From NCBI RefSeq assembly GCF_905147045.1, contig NC_065901.1:2480001-2544000 (forward strand): DNA of 64,000 nucleotides, read 5' to 3'. The stretch is from Nymphalis io. Lineage: Eukaryota > Arthropoda > Insecta > Lepidoptera > Nymphalidae. The notes below the pieces were generated by a model. That model worked only from the letters and a program-made list of their open reading frames with translations. It ran no database searches and was not told the origin of the DNA. Positions 25,770 to 38,300 of this stretch are shown here, piece by piece; the stretch's first letter is position 1; every line of letters starts with the position of its first letter. Both the position numbers and the translations under genes were made by a program.

Positions 25770-25860
25770 GACACTAGCTCCCCGTTCGAAGCGCTAATGA
25801 ATTAGTTTGGCGGCGCGGGTCGGAGGAAGGATATTTGAGCGTACACGTATTTTTAGATTT
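25770..25860. other. GC-rich island in intron 1
   Basis: A short GC-rich stretch (with GGCGGCGCGGGTCGGAGG) in very AT-rich DNA, with no open frame of note and no match to the repeats in the window. Possible regulatory element or unrecognised repeat fragment. Confidence 0.3.
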
Positions 25861-25886
25861 AATTTCTAACGACGAATGAAAAGCCA

Positions 25887-26172
25887 TTTTTTTATAGAAT
25901 AGGAAGGTGGACGAGCATATGGGCTACATGATGGTAAGTGGTCACCAACGCCCATAGACATTGGCATTGTAAGAAATGTTAAACATCGCTTATATCGCAA
26001 ATGTGTCACCAACCTTGGGAACTAAGATATTATGTCCCTTGTGCCTGTAATTACAACTGGCTCACTCGCCCCTCAAACCGGAACACAACAATACCAAGTA
26101 CTGCTGTATTGCGGATATCTGATGAGTGGGTGGTACCTACCCAGACGAGCTTGCACTAAGCTCTACTGACAG
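25887..26172 (-). mobile_element. Family A retroposon
   Basis: Near full-length minus-strand copy: T-run, TATAGAATAGGAAGGTGG, GACGAGCATATGGGC, through GGGAACTAAGATATTATG to CTCTACTGACAG. The tail lies at the left. Confidence 0.9.
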
Positions 26173-27120
26173 TAATTTTAAAAGATATTAATCAAATAGT
26201 ATCCATGTTCAATTAAATTTAGTTACTATAAACTTTTTAAATAGTCATTTATGGTATGTGTGTATGAATGTATGTGTGTGTTTGTGTGTTTTTTATTTCG
26301 AGGCAATGATTTTTTATCGAGAAAATTTTCAATAATCGTGTTTACACTACGTATGCTTTAGTATATAATTAACACAAATTTCATTACGTATTTTTACTAC
26401 GTGATTGATTAAAAAATATATATATTATGCTGCATCAAACATACCATTCGAGGTTGTATATACCCTTAACATAATTAACAAAATTAGACAGGCGCACTCA
26501 AATTACACAGACAAAATTAATACAGTATGTCCAGTAGAGCTAATGTTAAACCATAAACGTAATTTGGACATTAGTTCTTTGCGTTTATTCCATTTTTAAA
26601 TTGCTCGTTCCGAGGTTAGGTAAAATCTGCTTAAACTGCAAAAAAACGTATCGCGAACTATGACAAATCTTTTAGCCTTCAATTTTTAATACATTTAATT
26701 AACTTTAGAAAGCAAATATAAAAGTTGTCATATACAGTTCCTATTTATGTAGTCTTATCCTATAATAATATTAAATACTATAATATAATAATAATAATTT
26801 ATTCTATGTATTTTTTTTATTCTTTATTATAAAATAAATTATTTTTAAGAAACTGGTCCACACGTCTTTTGATCCAAGAGCTAGTGCTTACATACAGGCA
26901 TAGATGTAGCTATAACGAATCAATTAGAGAATGTACACTGGACAAGAATGTAGAAAATTTAATCGAGATCATTAAAACCTTAACTGTAACATTAAAACTT
27001 TAACGCGCATCCTCAACAGGTCGTACACATCCGATAGGTTAAGCGTACGCAACTCTGAAGTTTAAAATATTATCAGTAAAGTTGGCACGTTTGTTAAGCT
27101 ACAAAACATAATTCCGTAAT

Positions 27121-27425
27121 TGCCTGTGAATGTCCCACTGCTCGGTTAAGGACCTCCTCTTCCTTTTTGAGGAGAATGTTTGGAGCTTATTCCACCACTC
27201 TGCTCTAGTACGGGTTGGTGGAATACACATGTAGCACAATTTCAGTGAAATTATACACATGTAGGTTTCCTCACGATTCCTTCACCGTAAAGTACGAGAT
27301 GAATTATTATCACAAACATACTAATAAAATACACGAAAGCTCATTGGTGCTTGCCCGGAATCGAACCCACGATATTCGGCTAAAATCTACGTGCACGATA
27401 TTCAATCCACAGCTATGTCAGCTTA
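27121..27425 (-). mobile_element. tRNA-derived SINE (Metulj-like)
   Basis: Full-length but diverged minus-strand copy: CCTGTGAATGTCCCACTGC at the left, TGTTTGGAGCTTATTCCACC, and the tRNA-like head with a B-box complement (GGAATCGAACCCACGA) at 27358-27373. The A-box region is degraded. Confidence 0.85.
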
Positions 27426-27865
27426 ACTCATTATTAAGCGTATTATGATAGCATTAGTGATAGGCACTAAGTATCAAATTATTTTCTCGTTCATTATCAA
27501 ATTTTATCTATTTAGGGTTAATTAGATTAAAATGTCTGAGAAGGGTGCGTATTGTTAACAAGAAAATAATTTTAAAATCATAATAAAGATTAATAGCCGT
27601 ATTATAAATTAAATTTGAGACTTTGAAGTTTATTTCATCTATAACGTTACGTGAATTGCTTCATTTATAAGCATGGCTTGAAAATATCAAGGAAATAGAA
27701 GTAATGTAATTATTTGCAATTATTTATATAATATTTGATAAATATATACTATTAGAGAAAATAAAATACACAAATAAAAGAATTTAAAGTTAATAGGAAT
27801 CAAATTATAAACAAAACATAATACAATGTCCTATCGCGCTATGTGGTAAAAATATAATTGGTATC

Positions 27866-28167
27866 TTTTTTTTTTTTTTTTTTTTATAGAAAAGGAAGGC
27901 GGACGAGCATATGGGCCACCTGATGGTAAGTGGTCACCAACGCTCTTAGACATTGGCATTGTAAGAAATGTCAACCATCGCTTAAATATCCAATGCGCCA
28001 CCAACCTTGGGAACTAAGATTTTATGTCCCTTGTGCCTGTAATTACACTGGCTCACTCACCCTTCAAACCGGAACACAACAATATCAAGTATTGCTGTTT
28101 TGCGGTAGAATATCTGATGAGTGGGTGGTACCTACCCAGACGAGCTTGCACAAAGCCCTACCACCAG
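27866..28167 (-). mobile_element. Family A retroposon, young copy
   Basis: Full-length minus-strand copy with a tail of about 21 T at the left, ending GCCCTACCACCAG. By eye nearly identical to the copies at 33943 and 40674, sharing the variant CACCAACGCTCTTAGAC. The frame opening at 27930 is a product of the repeat. Confidence 0.93.
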
Positions 28168-29149
28168 TAGGGTCTATTTTTATATATTGTTTTATCTTAA
28201 GATTATCTAGATGTTTATTAAAAACATAGCTAATTTTAACTTTAGGAGTAAAATGAAACAAATATCGCATAAAACAATCATTGTATATACACATATATGT
28301 AAATTTGATAATATTTCAATTGAAAGCATAATTTAAATATATTATAATAAAATAGTTTTATTTTATTACTATAAATTATACGAGAGCAGTGAAGATCTTG
28401 TGATTAGAAAACGCGAATCTTCAATCAAGACACCAATAAGTTTTCATAAATTATTTTGTATTTATAATTTGGTTCGTGGTTTAGGCTCCGCTTAATAACT
28501 GATAGTCTATATATTATATAAACACCAAATACATTATATATGTTTTTTTTTTTAAATTAACAACAACTATATTAAAATATAACGAGTCGAGTTACAATTT
28601 TAATAACAAGCCATTTTCAAATAAAGTTTCAATAAGTGACCTCAGCCTTAAAAAAACCTCCAAATTTCATGAAATCATCGTAACGTGATATTCTAATTAA
28701 AACATTTTTGAATATCTCTCATTATGAAGGTTACATTGTACAATATTATGGTCACTTAGTCATATTTAATTAGGTACATAGCTCGCGTCAGCGTGCTGAT
28801 GTTTCGTCGGCTTTGAAGATGAGTATACCCTAATTTCTTATTTATTTTAATTAAAATGTTTGTAGTTGTAAATTATTACGGAACTCAAACGGATATTAGG
28901 TTTTTTTAATTTATTTATTACATAAACATTGCGATAGCAATGAAATTCTGTAATAATATAAGTAATTATATTTTTAAATTTGATAAAATATAAATTACAG
29001 TAAAAAATGATTTAATACCAATAATATGTGATCGCGATGACCTTTCATGCCTGCATCATCAAGCATGGTTCCTGTTAATAATTAATATCGTAATCGTTCT
29101 GTAGTCTAAATTAAGTCTTAAAGAATGCATGTGTCACCGACTCACTCTG

Positions 29150-29262
29150 AAGTAGCATGGTGGAATAAAATCTCACAGCTGAACCTTGGAGGCCTTGTTT
29201 TTAAAAGGAAATTAGCCCTCAGTTTAGGTGTGACATTTTTACACGCTTGACACTTTTACTGT
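29150..29262 (+). mobile_element. SINE 3' remnant
   Basis: Degraded match to the SINE tail: GTAGCATGGTGGAATAAAATC, GGAGGCCTTGTTTTTAAAAG, GTGTGACATTTTTACACG. Confidence 0.45.
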
Positions 29263-29268
29263 AACCGT

Positions 29269-29366
29269 AACAGCCTGTGAATGTCCCACTGCTGGCTAAA
29301 GGCCTCCTCTCCTCTTTTTGAGGAGAAGGTTTGGAGCTTATTCCACCACGCTACTCCAATGCGGGT
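29269..29366 (-). mobile_element. SINE 3' half, minus orientation
   Basis: Reverse complement of the SINE from the ACCCGCATTGGAG point to ACAGGCTGTT. Its inner break is at the same point of the consensus where the plus-oriented piece at 29436-29540 ends, so the two appear to be halves of one element with an inversion. Confidence 0.85.
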
Positions 29367-29435
29367 GACATGACACTTTTAGTTTTTTTTTTAATTATTA
29401 AAATACATATATATATATATATATGTATTTTAATA

Positions 29436-29540
29436 TTATAATTCATCTCGTGCTTTACGGTGAAGGAAAACATCGTGAGGAAACCTGCATGTGTCTAATT
29501 TCACTGAAGTTCTGCCACATGTGAATTCTACCAACCCGCA
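29436..29540 (+). mobile_element. SINE middle part, plus orientation
   Basis: From TATAATTCATCTCGTGC to ACCAACCCGCA. It is truncated on its 5' side at a TA-rich palindrome (around 29399-29432) and runs into a (TA)n tract on the right. Confidence 0.85.
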
Positions 29541-29582
29541 TATATATATATATATAAAATATATATATATATATATTTTATA
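29541..29582. repeat. (TA)n-rich tract
   Basis: TA repeats interrupted by short A/T runs between the SINE piece and the next family A copy. Confidence 0.85.
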
Positions 29583-29860
29583 TAGAATAGGAAGGCGGAC
29601 GAACATATGGGCCACCTGATGGTAAGAGGTCACCAAACGCCCTTAGACATTGGCATTGCAAGAAACGTCAACCATCGCTTACATAGCCAATGCGCCACCA
29701 ACCTTGGGAACTAAGATTTTATGTCCCTTGTGCCTGTAATTACACTGGCTCACTCACCCTTTACACCGGAACACAACAATAACAAGTACTGCTGTTTTGC
29801 GGTAGAATATCTGATGAGTGGGTGGTACCTACCCAGACAAGCTTGCACAAAGCTCTACCA
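29581..29860 (-). mobile_element. Family A retroposon, subfamily 2
   Basis: Minus-strand copy from TATAGAATAGGAAGGCGG to AAGCTCTACCA. It carries the variant CACCAAACGCCCTTAGAC, shared with the copy at 60660. Its T-tail is replaced by the adjoining TA-rich tract. Confidence 0.92.
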
Positions 29861-29954
29861 TATAATCGTCTAGTAAGATCAGTCTAATTATTTCAGATTA
29901 TCATCAAAGATGATTTTTTCTATTAAAATTTTGTACACTGACTTCCAAATAAGT

Positions 29955-30073
29955 CACCTGTAAGAGGTCACCTATAGACAATTGTATTAAAAGAAATATG
30001 ATCGATCTCTTACATCGCCAATGGACCATCAGCCTTGGGAACTAAATTGCGTACTTGCACTAAACACTACCGT
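29955..30073 (-). mobile_element. Family A remnant
   Basis: Degraded minus-strand fragment with AGAGGTCACCTATAGAC, ACATCGCCAATGGACCA, CCTTGGGAACTAA and CACTAAACACTACCG. Confidence 0.7.
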
Positions 30074-30663
30074 AAAGTAATGCGAACGCATTTGCCAGTT
30101 TAAAAACGAATATCCAAAATCATCTCTTTAAAGACCCAAAAAAGTAAGGGTTATTTACTCATCAACTCAGTTGGCTTATCTTAAATCCAGGGCTCAATAT
30201 AAATCGGTTTCCGCGATTCTGGGTAGCCTAACGGGGATTTATGTGGCCGAATTAATGGAATTCAACACTAATTCCACTGTAAAAACGGTGGGATTATCTA
30301 AGGGATCCATAGCTTTGGTTGACTTGAGCAATTGAGGAACTGTTTATCAATATTTATTTTTGAAAATGAGCTAACGTTCTCGTAACGTGGGCACTATTTA
30401 CTTTTTTATAATTTTTAAATAATTAATATATTATAAAAAAAAAAAAGATTTAAAAAAATGCCATGATGTGTTATTAAATTTTCCGTCATATTAAATATCT
30501 CTAAAATTACTAGTCAAAGTGTTAAATGTGAACGGTTATTTTATATATAGAAAATGCTTGATAGCGATTATTATTGCCTGATGAATAAATTGAATGCATA
30601 TTACCACCTAGCACGCGAATAATTATAAATGGACGCAAAACGTCAGCGGGGCCTGGGCCTTTC

Positions 30664-30834
30664 ATCGGCAATATACCACCAACCTTGAGAACTAAGATGT
30701 GAAGATCCTTCGTACCTGTAGTAACACGGGCTCACTCACCATTCAAACTGGGCCTCAACAATATTAAGTACTGCTATTTAGCGGTAGAATATGTGTTGAG
30801 TGAGTTGTACCTACCCAGACGGGCTTTCTCAAGG
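30664..30834 (-). mobile_element. Family A retroposon, partial
   Basis: Minus-strand fragment from ATCGGCAATATACCACCAAC to CTACCCAGACGGGC. The tail-proximal third is missing. Confidence 0.82.
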
Positions 30835-31306
30835 CCAAGTATATATCATTGGAATAACTAATGAATTATTAACCCCAAAGATCCACATAAAACATAGTGG
30901 TAAGTGCTAAGAGTCGTTACACAAAGGAGTCTATTTAAATATGTATTATATTATATCCCAAATAATACTGTACTTGATACGGAAAATGCGACTAATATCA
31001 AAATTCCTTAAAATCCACGTTGCATAATGTTGTGTTACAGCTAAATGTAGAAGCTAGAAGCCGTCAGAGTGACTTAGCTTATATCATGAGATCTTTATTA
31101 AAATCAACGTTGGGATCCTAATTTCCATAGTGTCAACAGAGGAAAATGAGGAATGCATCTCATATAAGTAATATACAGAATGTAGCATCGGGGATAAGAC
31201 GAGAAAACAAAAACATACGTGGTTGTATTACAGACGCTTCCGTCGCGGATTTTGTTGACATTATACTAAGATAATGAAAACTACTTGGTTTACTTGGTTT
31301 TGTGTT

Positions 31307-31462
31307 AACTCGTCTGGGTATGTACCACCCACTCATCAGATATTCTACTGCCAGACAGCAATATTTAGTATCGTTTTGTTTCGGTATGAAGGGCGAGTGA
31401 GCCAGTGTTATTACACGCGCAAAGGATATAGCATCTTAGTGAAGATTGGTAGCGCATTTGCT
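31307..31462 (+). mobile_element. Family A retroposon, partial
   Basis: Plus-strand fragment from AACTCGTCTGGGTATGTACC through GGCGAGTGAGCCAGTG to GGTAGCGCATTTGC. It is in opposite orientation to the copy 470 bp to its left. Confidence 0.82.
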
Positions 31463-32288
31463 TGTACGGAAAGGTTAATATTACTTTTCACTTTTCATAA
31501 AAACGTGTGATATATTATATGTTGTATGTATATATGAGTTTAAGTAAAGGGAAAACTGGCATGTTTATGTCAATGTAATACATAAATAATTTTATAATTA
31601 TTTAATAATTTTGTGAAGAAGAAAAATTATTATAAGTATAAATGAAATACCTTTATTTATGAAAAATATAAGCATGTTAAGCGATCCCAACAGATAATAT
31701 GTGATAACGCAGTATTATCGACTCGTATTTATAACTAACTAATATAAAATAAATTGAATTAAATTAATTAATACATAAAATATATTAAAAAAATTAATAA
31801 AGTGGAATGAGATACAAATTTTTGGAGATTAAAAATCTGCTTCTAATTATTAATGTATTTGGCAGTTAGATACTATTCATAAATACAAAAGAGTTGGGTT
31901 AAACTTTTTTTGCTTATATCTATGTACGGTGTGATACACAAAAAAACATCGTGTGTTAATAATATAAATCTCGTGAAAAATAATGAAAATAGTGAAACAT
32001 ACGCGCAGTGATCTGAATACGATTATTGTCTGTCATTGAAAATATTCACACCTATACACCTGACGTCTTGAACTTTATTTAATCTGAAAAATTAATTTCA
32101 TAAATTTTATTATATAAATAATACTTGTATAAAAAATACTTCGGTTCCATCCATACATATACAAAATATAACAATGTATGTAGTTCAATTACGCAGGTGG
32201 CTGGATAAGTACAACATTTAGCATAGGTTTTGATTATGTAATAGAAAATAACGTAATGATACTTTGTTTATTAAAGTTTTCTTGTAAC

Positions 32289-32555
32289 GCCGTGATGACT
32301 CGGTGGACACAAGTCATGAAACTTAACCGATGATTTAAAGTTCGAATCCGGGCAAGTACCATTTTTTACGTACTTAATTTGTGTTAATAAATAATGTCGG
32401 TAAAAAAGCCTCGTGAGGCAACCTGCACGTGGAATCCACCCGATGTATTCACCAACCCGCATTGCAGCAGCGAGGTGGGGTCCAAAACCTCTTCCTCAAA
32501 AGGGAGAGGCCTTAGCTTAGCAGTGAGACATTTACAAGATGTTACTTTACTTTAA
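32289..32555 (+). mobile_element. tRNA-derived SINE, diverged
   Basis: Plus-strand copy with a recognisable B-box region (AAGTTCGAATCCGGGCAAG), ACCAACCCGCATTGCAGCAG and the end GTTACTTTACTTTAATC. The A-box region is decayed. Confidence 0.8.
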
Positions 32556-32829
32556 TCATAAAACCCATTTAAAAATTATTTACGGCTTATAAATGTCGCA
32601 CTAGGCTATAGGCTCAAATATATTATCACGTTGTTCGAATGTTATAATAACACATATTTAATTTTCAACCAACTCATGCATAATTCTTTACGATGTTTTC
32701 ATTTTATTTTATTAATCATTTGTCACATAAATAAGCTACTAAGACAAGAACGCTTGTCAATATGAATTGTGCTAAATTATGGCGAAATTATTATAAATAT
32801 TATACATAAGACCATATTATACATAACAA

Positions 32830-33125
32830 GCCGAGATGGCCCTGTGGTAAGAACGCGTGAATCTTAACCGATGATCGTGGGTTCAAACCCGGGCAAGCAC
32901 CACTGAATTTTCATGTGCTTAATTTGTGATTATAATTCATCTCGTGCTTTACGGTGAAGGAAAACATCGTGAGGAAACCTGCATGTGTCTAATTTAACTG
33001 AAATTCTGCCACATGTGAATTCTACCAACCCGCATTGGAGCAGCGTGGTGGAATAAGCTCCAAACCTTCTCCTCAAAAAGAGGAGAGGAGGCCTTTAGCC
33101 CAGCAGTGGGACATTCACAGGCTGT
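32830..33125 (+). mobile_element. tRNA-derived SINE (Metulj-like), full length
   Basis: Best copy in the window. The A-box region is GCCGAGATGGCCCTGTGGTA and the B-box region TCGTGGGTTCAAACCCGGGC, followed by CACTGAATTTTCATGTGC, the AAAACATCGTGAGGAAACC core and the tail GTGGGACATTCACAGGCTGT. The tRNA-like head means internal Pol III promoter boxes, but this is a SINE and not a tRNA gene: the sequence does not close into an acceptor stem. No clear target-site duplication was seen. Confidence 0.93.
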
Positions 33126-33639
33126 CACGACATAAGACCGTTATTTACATAAGTTATAAAGTGAATTATTTATTTGTAGTAATAAATCAGCCTGAAATTG
33201 GACAGTGTTGAAATAAACACACAATAATATGTCGATTAAAATTCCGTGTGATCTTTATCTTAATTTTTGCGAAATGCGTCATCGCAAGCAGATCAGATTA
33301 TTATTCGATATGATATGATAAATTAATTTATAATATTATTTTTTATATTTAAAATAATATTATATAATCTTTAAAAATATTTTTTAATATATCATTAATC
33401 TAAGGTATGAATAATCAATTTAAATTCATGATAAAATCAAAGTCACTACCGTTTCCGTATTATGCAGCTTATATTATTTCTAGAATGTCATTGACCTCTC
33501 GGTTGTTGACCGTTCGCCGAGTTTAATATTATATGAGGGTAGATATCCTTAAATTCAATGGTGAATAATAAAAGAGATTTTATTAAAATTAAATATCAAT
33601 CAATATATTTTATACCTAATATATATATAAGAACCTGTA

Positions 33640-33735
33640 TAAATACGAGCCTGTAAATGTTCCTCAGCTGGGTAATATATCTTATAGCCCCAATATCTAT
33701 TGGAAATAGTGACCACTTACAATCAGGGCCAGGCC
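33640..33735. mobile_element. Mixed SINE / family A remnant
   Basis: Short pieces resembling the SINE tail (GCCTGTAAATGTTCCTCAGC) and the family A tail side (GTGACCACTTACAATCAGGG). Too degraded to assign with confidence. Confidence 0.35.
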
Positions 33736-33942
33736 CTATATATCTTTATATTTTATATGAAAAGATTAAATATAATATATGATAAACTTTCCTCTTTTAG
33801 ACAAGCTAGATAATTCGTTGTCTTCTGCGGAAGTTATGCATATGCATAAGACGTGTATCCTGTAACTTTAGTCGCTCACTTCCTCTTTATACTGCAATAC
33901 TTCATGAGTATTTGGGTTGACTGTTTTGTGAGCTTGGTTTGC

Positions 33943-34223
33943 TTTTTTTTTTTTTTTTTTTATAGAATAGGAAGGCGGACGAGCATATGGGCCACCTGAT
34001 GGTAAGTGGTCACCAACGCTCTTAGACATTGGCATTGTAAGAAATGTCAACCATCGCTTACATATCCAATGCGCCACCAACCTTGGGAACTAAGATTTAA
34101 TGTCCCTTGTGCCTGTAATTACACTGGCTCACTCACCCTTCAAACCGGAACACAACAATATCAAGTATTGCTGTTTTGCGGTAGAATATCTGATGAGTGG
34201 GTGGTACCTACCCAGACGAGCTT
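33943..34223 (-). mobile_element. Family A retroposon, young copy, 5'-truncated
   Basis: T-tail of about 18, then the same sequence as the copies at 27866 and 40674 by eye, stopping at ACCCAGACGAGCTT. The last 20-25 bp of the family are missing. Confidence 0.92.
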
Positions 34224-34842
34224 ATGAGGCAGGCCCTGATGTCTCGGGTTCAAGCCCGGAGTGTTTGGCAATTTTTTTATTTTGTTGTTCAGTTGATATT
34301 GCCATGTCCATATGTAACAATACAATGTTTTTTTTATATTTTATTAAATTTGTATGAGTTGTGTAACGTATTTTTATTTACAAACAAAGTAAGCACATTT
34401 AAAAAAACAGTAATTCAAGAACCATATAATTTAATATTATTTTTGTTATTATTATTTATTTCATTTGTAGTTCATTCGTTCTTAGTTGAATAATAAATAT
34501 TTTTCTAAATAATTCTTTTATAAAAAGTTTAGTAAAACAATGTCTGCAGTATTAAGAAATAATTAATTTCTCGGTTAAGCACAGCCTGGCCATATTAAAG
34601 CGCTGAATCCTTCTTGAAAGTGCTTGGTGGTCCACATTTTCTCATTAGTTGCACTAAAAGAAACTTAGCGCTCTTAGCGGCGTAGATATAAATAAACAGG
34701 ATGATTTATAATTCTTGCTTTAAAAGTTTTCATGAAAATATAATAAATAGATGATGCTATGATTATTTCGTTTCAGTTTATTTTTATCTTTTAATTAAGA
34801 AATGAAGGTGGACAATAAACTGTTTCCTTGATTTCATTGAAT

Positions 34843-35041
34843 TTATACTAATAATATAAATGCGAAAGTAACTCTGTCTGTATGTTATGCTTTCATGGCT
34901 AAACGACTGAAACGATTTTGATGAAATTTGGTATGAAGCCAGCTTGGACCCTAAGAAAGGACATAGGCTATTTTTTTGTCTATCAAACCCGAGACCGACG
35001 CTTCTTAAACGCGCACGAAGCCGCGTGAAGAAACTAGTGTA
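34843..35041 (+). mobile_element. Dispersed repeat G, copy 1
   Basis: Runs TATACTAATAATATAAATGC, GATTTTGATGAAATTTGGTA, AAGGACATAGGCTA, GCACGAAGCCGCGTG, AAACTAGTG. This order of motifs is widespread in Lepidoptera as a non-autonomous element. The class is not certain to me. A second copy is at 58133. Confidence 0.75.
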
Positions 35042-35115
35042 CTATAAATGTAATTTAAAAAATGTATCATTGGTTGATTTTAGTTGTCTATAGAACTTTA
35101 AAAAAAAAATGTAAA

Positions 35116-35302
35116 GACGGACAAGGTACGTTGGGGTACCCTGAGGAGAGCTCCGCCAAGCCACGAGCGGGCACAGCACGGGAGAGGCCGCGGATGCGTT
35201 ATATCAACACGATCCCGCAGCCTCTCCGATCTGCGCCGAGGACGGCCATCAGAGTGGTTTTAGTGGGCAAGAATTTCACATAACCCAGTTCCCCCCCTTT
35301 CT
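35116..35302 (+). mobile_element. GC-rich retroelement 3'-end-like fragment
   Basis: About 185 bp, far more GC-rich than its surroundings, ending GTGGTTTTAGTGGGCAAGAA, CACATAACCCAGTTC and a C-run. The ending resembles a common lepidopteran LINE 3' region. A frame crosses it (35062-35283) but begins in unrelated AT-rich DNA and is not a gene. Confidence 0.5.
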
Positions 35303-38300
35303 TTTAAATTAATTCGTTGTAGTTGGCATAGAGAACCATAAATTTTATTAAAGAAATGTCTTGAGTTAGTTATATTATTATGCTTATTTTATCGTATTAT
35401 AGTGTAAGTTTTACTTTCTAAGTTATTCAAGTATTTTAGTACGAAAACTAAAAAGTTACGTTTGTATTTCAGAAGTTTCTTTCCCAGACTTGCGTAAATT
35501 TCTATTCGTATTAACTTCAAAATATCCACACATCTGCAGTAAAAATGTGATTGTGGGTTGGTGCCAATTTTTGTTCTATATTCGTAAGTTGGTCAGTTGA
35601 CGTAATAACTCAAGCAAGTTGTCGATAAATTGTGTTAGACAAAAAGCTTATTTACATTAAGTTACCGTTAAAAGTAATTATGTACTTCTATGTATATTTA
35701 TCGAACATTCATTGTTTTTGGATTTTAATTAATAAAAAATATAATTTAAGTAATAATTAACTATAACAGCTGGGTTAAAGTTAATAATTATATTACAACC
35801 TAAATTCGTATTACTATAATTTCCTATTACGTTCAGTACGTTAATATATATCATATATATATATATCATATTTACTACTAATACTTTGTCACAATTGCAA
35901 CAACGTAACCCAGTGTATATATAGAATTATACTTATATTGTATATTATATATACATTATGTTCATATTTCCAGACCCTTAGTTCCATCTAAAATCCCTTC
36001 CGCCTCCATTGATCTTCAGATTAACCTATCATCAATCTTCTTGATTGAAAATGCCTTTGATTTAACGTAAAAGGCCTCTGGGGAAGTGTGAATTTTGTTC
36101 TATTTTTATATTTCAATATTTTTTTATAATATCATTAAAAATAGCTTAATTAACTGGTTATTTCCTTAGATACGAACTTTATGTATCCTCATTAATATAT
36201 ATTATTATCAGAATTATTTATAATAAGTCTTATACTATTTTGTGTTTTAAGTAATGTGATTAAGACTTTACATGATGACATGAATTGTAGTTGATACAAA
36301 TTTATTTTTAATTTGCTTATTTAACAAATAAAATATAATAAACACTAATACTATTTTTATCTAAAAAAACAAACTTTAACTGAAAACACTGGTTGTGAGG
36401 CAATACCAGCACACGGGTCACATCAAAGAGGCCATGTAATCCATGCATGTAGTTAAGTAGTGAACGTGTCAAATATGAAGGTTAACTGCCTAACATGCCC
36501 ACCCAGATGACAGAGATGTTACCAGCAACACGAAATCTGTTGGTCATTGTTGTCACTGATAGCTGAAATTGAAGCGTGTTTGTGATTGATGTATTTGGAC
36601 TATATGAAGGATCAGTTAAAGGAATAGTTTACATTATAATAGAATTAAATAGTTTCATTTAATTATATTGGATAAGATAAATTATAATACGGTCGTAAAA
36701 GGACTGAAATTGGTTATAGATAAATTAAAACTGATTTATTACTCGTTTTAATAACTGCTATGTTAAAATTTACAATTTAGAAAAAATATTATCAGTATAA
36801 GGCAATAATTAAATAAATTTTGCAAATAAATATATAATTTTTAAGTGCAATTTGATTACCAAATAATAATAAAAATCACATTTTTCATAACTTTAAGGTT
36901 TTAAATATATAACTAAATATTTTATCGGCAAAAACCGACTTAATATTCCGAAAACATTATCAATAAAATTAATTAGTTGTAATGTCAGATCTTCCTCTGT
37001 GCGTTAATATATGAAATTAATTTGTTCATTGTTCGACAAATAACAAATTGTTAATATGTTTTAATGTTGGGACTTCAACAGAATTAAACACGTAGTTGGA
37101 GTTATACAATTAGTGGAATCTACACGAATACCACAACTACAAAGTTTAAAACTCTGCGTGCGTACTCTCTATAACAGTTTTAGGCTTTATTATATTTGAT
37201 GTAATTCTATTTAAAACTGTAAATATACCACACTCTACATGTAGAGGAAGCTTCGTTTATTTTTAGTGATTTTTTGTGACAAAAATGTAAAAAAATTGCT
37301 TGATTTTCCAGAATGTTCTTTTTTTTCGAAGCGGCATTGTTTGCTTTGTTGGTAATTTATTTTAAAACATTAAGAAAATCCACTTGTAGGAAACAACAGA
37401 TAGTGATACTAGAATAAAATTTATAATAATATATTAGCAGAAAATAATAAAATAAAAGAAGAAATATAATTCGCACAGCATTTAGTCATTTTAAAACGAA
37501 GTAGTAGACTGTTTTATTACATTACTCATAAATTGTCACTGACAGAATTTTTTTGTTTTCAATCGAACCCTGTTTTATTTTCTCCTTCTTCAGCTTATGG
37601 CCGTCCATCTTATCTTATCTTCTGTGTAATTAAAATTCGAAACAATATTTATCATCATATTTCATAATTCTCCTAAATTCATCATAGCACGTAAACTTGA
37701 AAGTGATCGGTGATGCGTGTACCCAAATATATTGGATTTAACATTATAGAGACTATATTCGGAGAACAGCTCATAAATCAAATCTATCAAACCGTTTTGG
37801 TTAAAGAAGGTTAAAAATAATCGATTATAGGGAAAATATGTTGTCATCTTCTTCACCATAATACATTACATTCTAAATACTAAAAAAATTATTATTTTAA
37901 AAGTCCCAACCATCAATCACGAGGAATAAAAACTTGAATATTATTATTTTCTCATCCGACATCCCTCATTAATAATAATTTGTGACTAAGGTCATCACGG
38001 TAGCCTAAAGGCAGTCGGTCCCTAAAGTTATTAATAAGAACAAAATCAGACACTGTTATCTATTACCACATCAATTTCCCGACCCTTTGCCCTAAAGGGA
38101 GAATTGGGTGACGGGAAAAGAGGACAAATGCACTTAGATACCCTCTTAATGGCTTGAGATAATTTTGTTCAAGTTGATTCTATTCTGGACTGAAGCATGG
38201 CCATAAATAAACATAGTCATTAAATTTAATAATTAAATTATATTATTTAAATATATTGGTTTACCAGTTTAATGATAAATATTAAAGCAAAGTGAGTTGA

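Noticed and set aside
27930..28229. Frames of 70-99 codons beginning MVTNALRHWHCKKC at 27930, 34006 and 40733
   Set aside because: The same peptide occurs because the family A retroposon is repeated. It is non-coding, with its T-tail upstream and no known protein.
32830..32900. tRNA gene candidate (A- and B-box present)
   Set aside because: Head of a SINE: no closing acceptor stem, and the sequence continues into the SINE body found in many other copies.
35062..35283. 73-codon frame, arginine- and proline-rich
   Set aside because: The frame starts in AT-rich DNA and crosses a GC-rich repeat fragment. No domain and no splice context.
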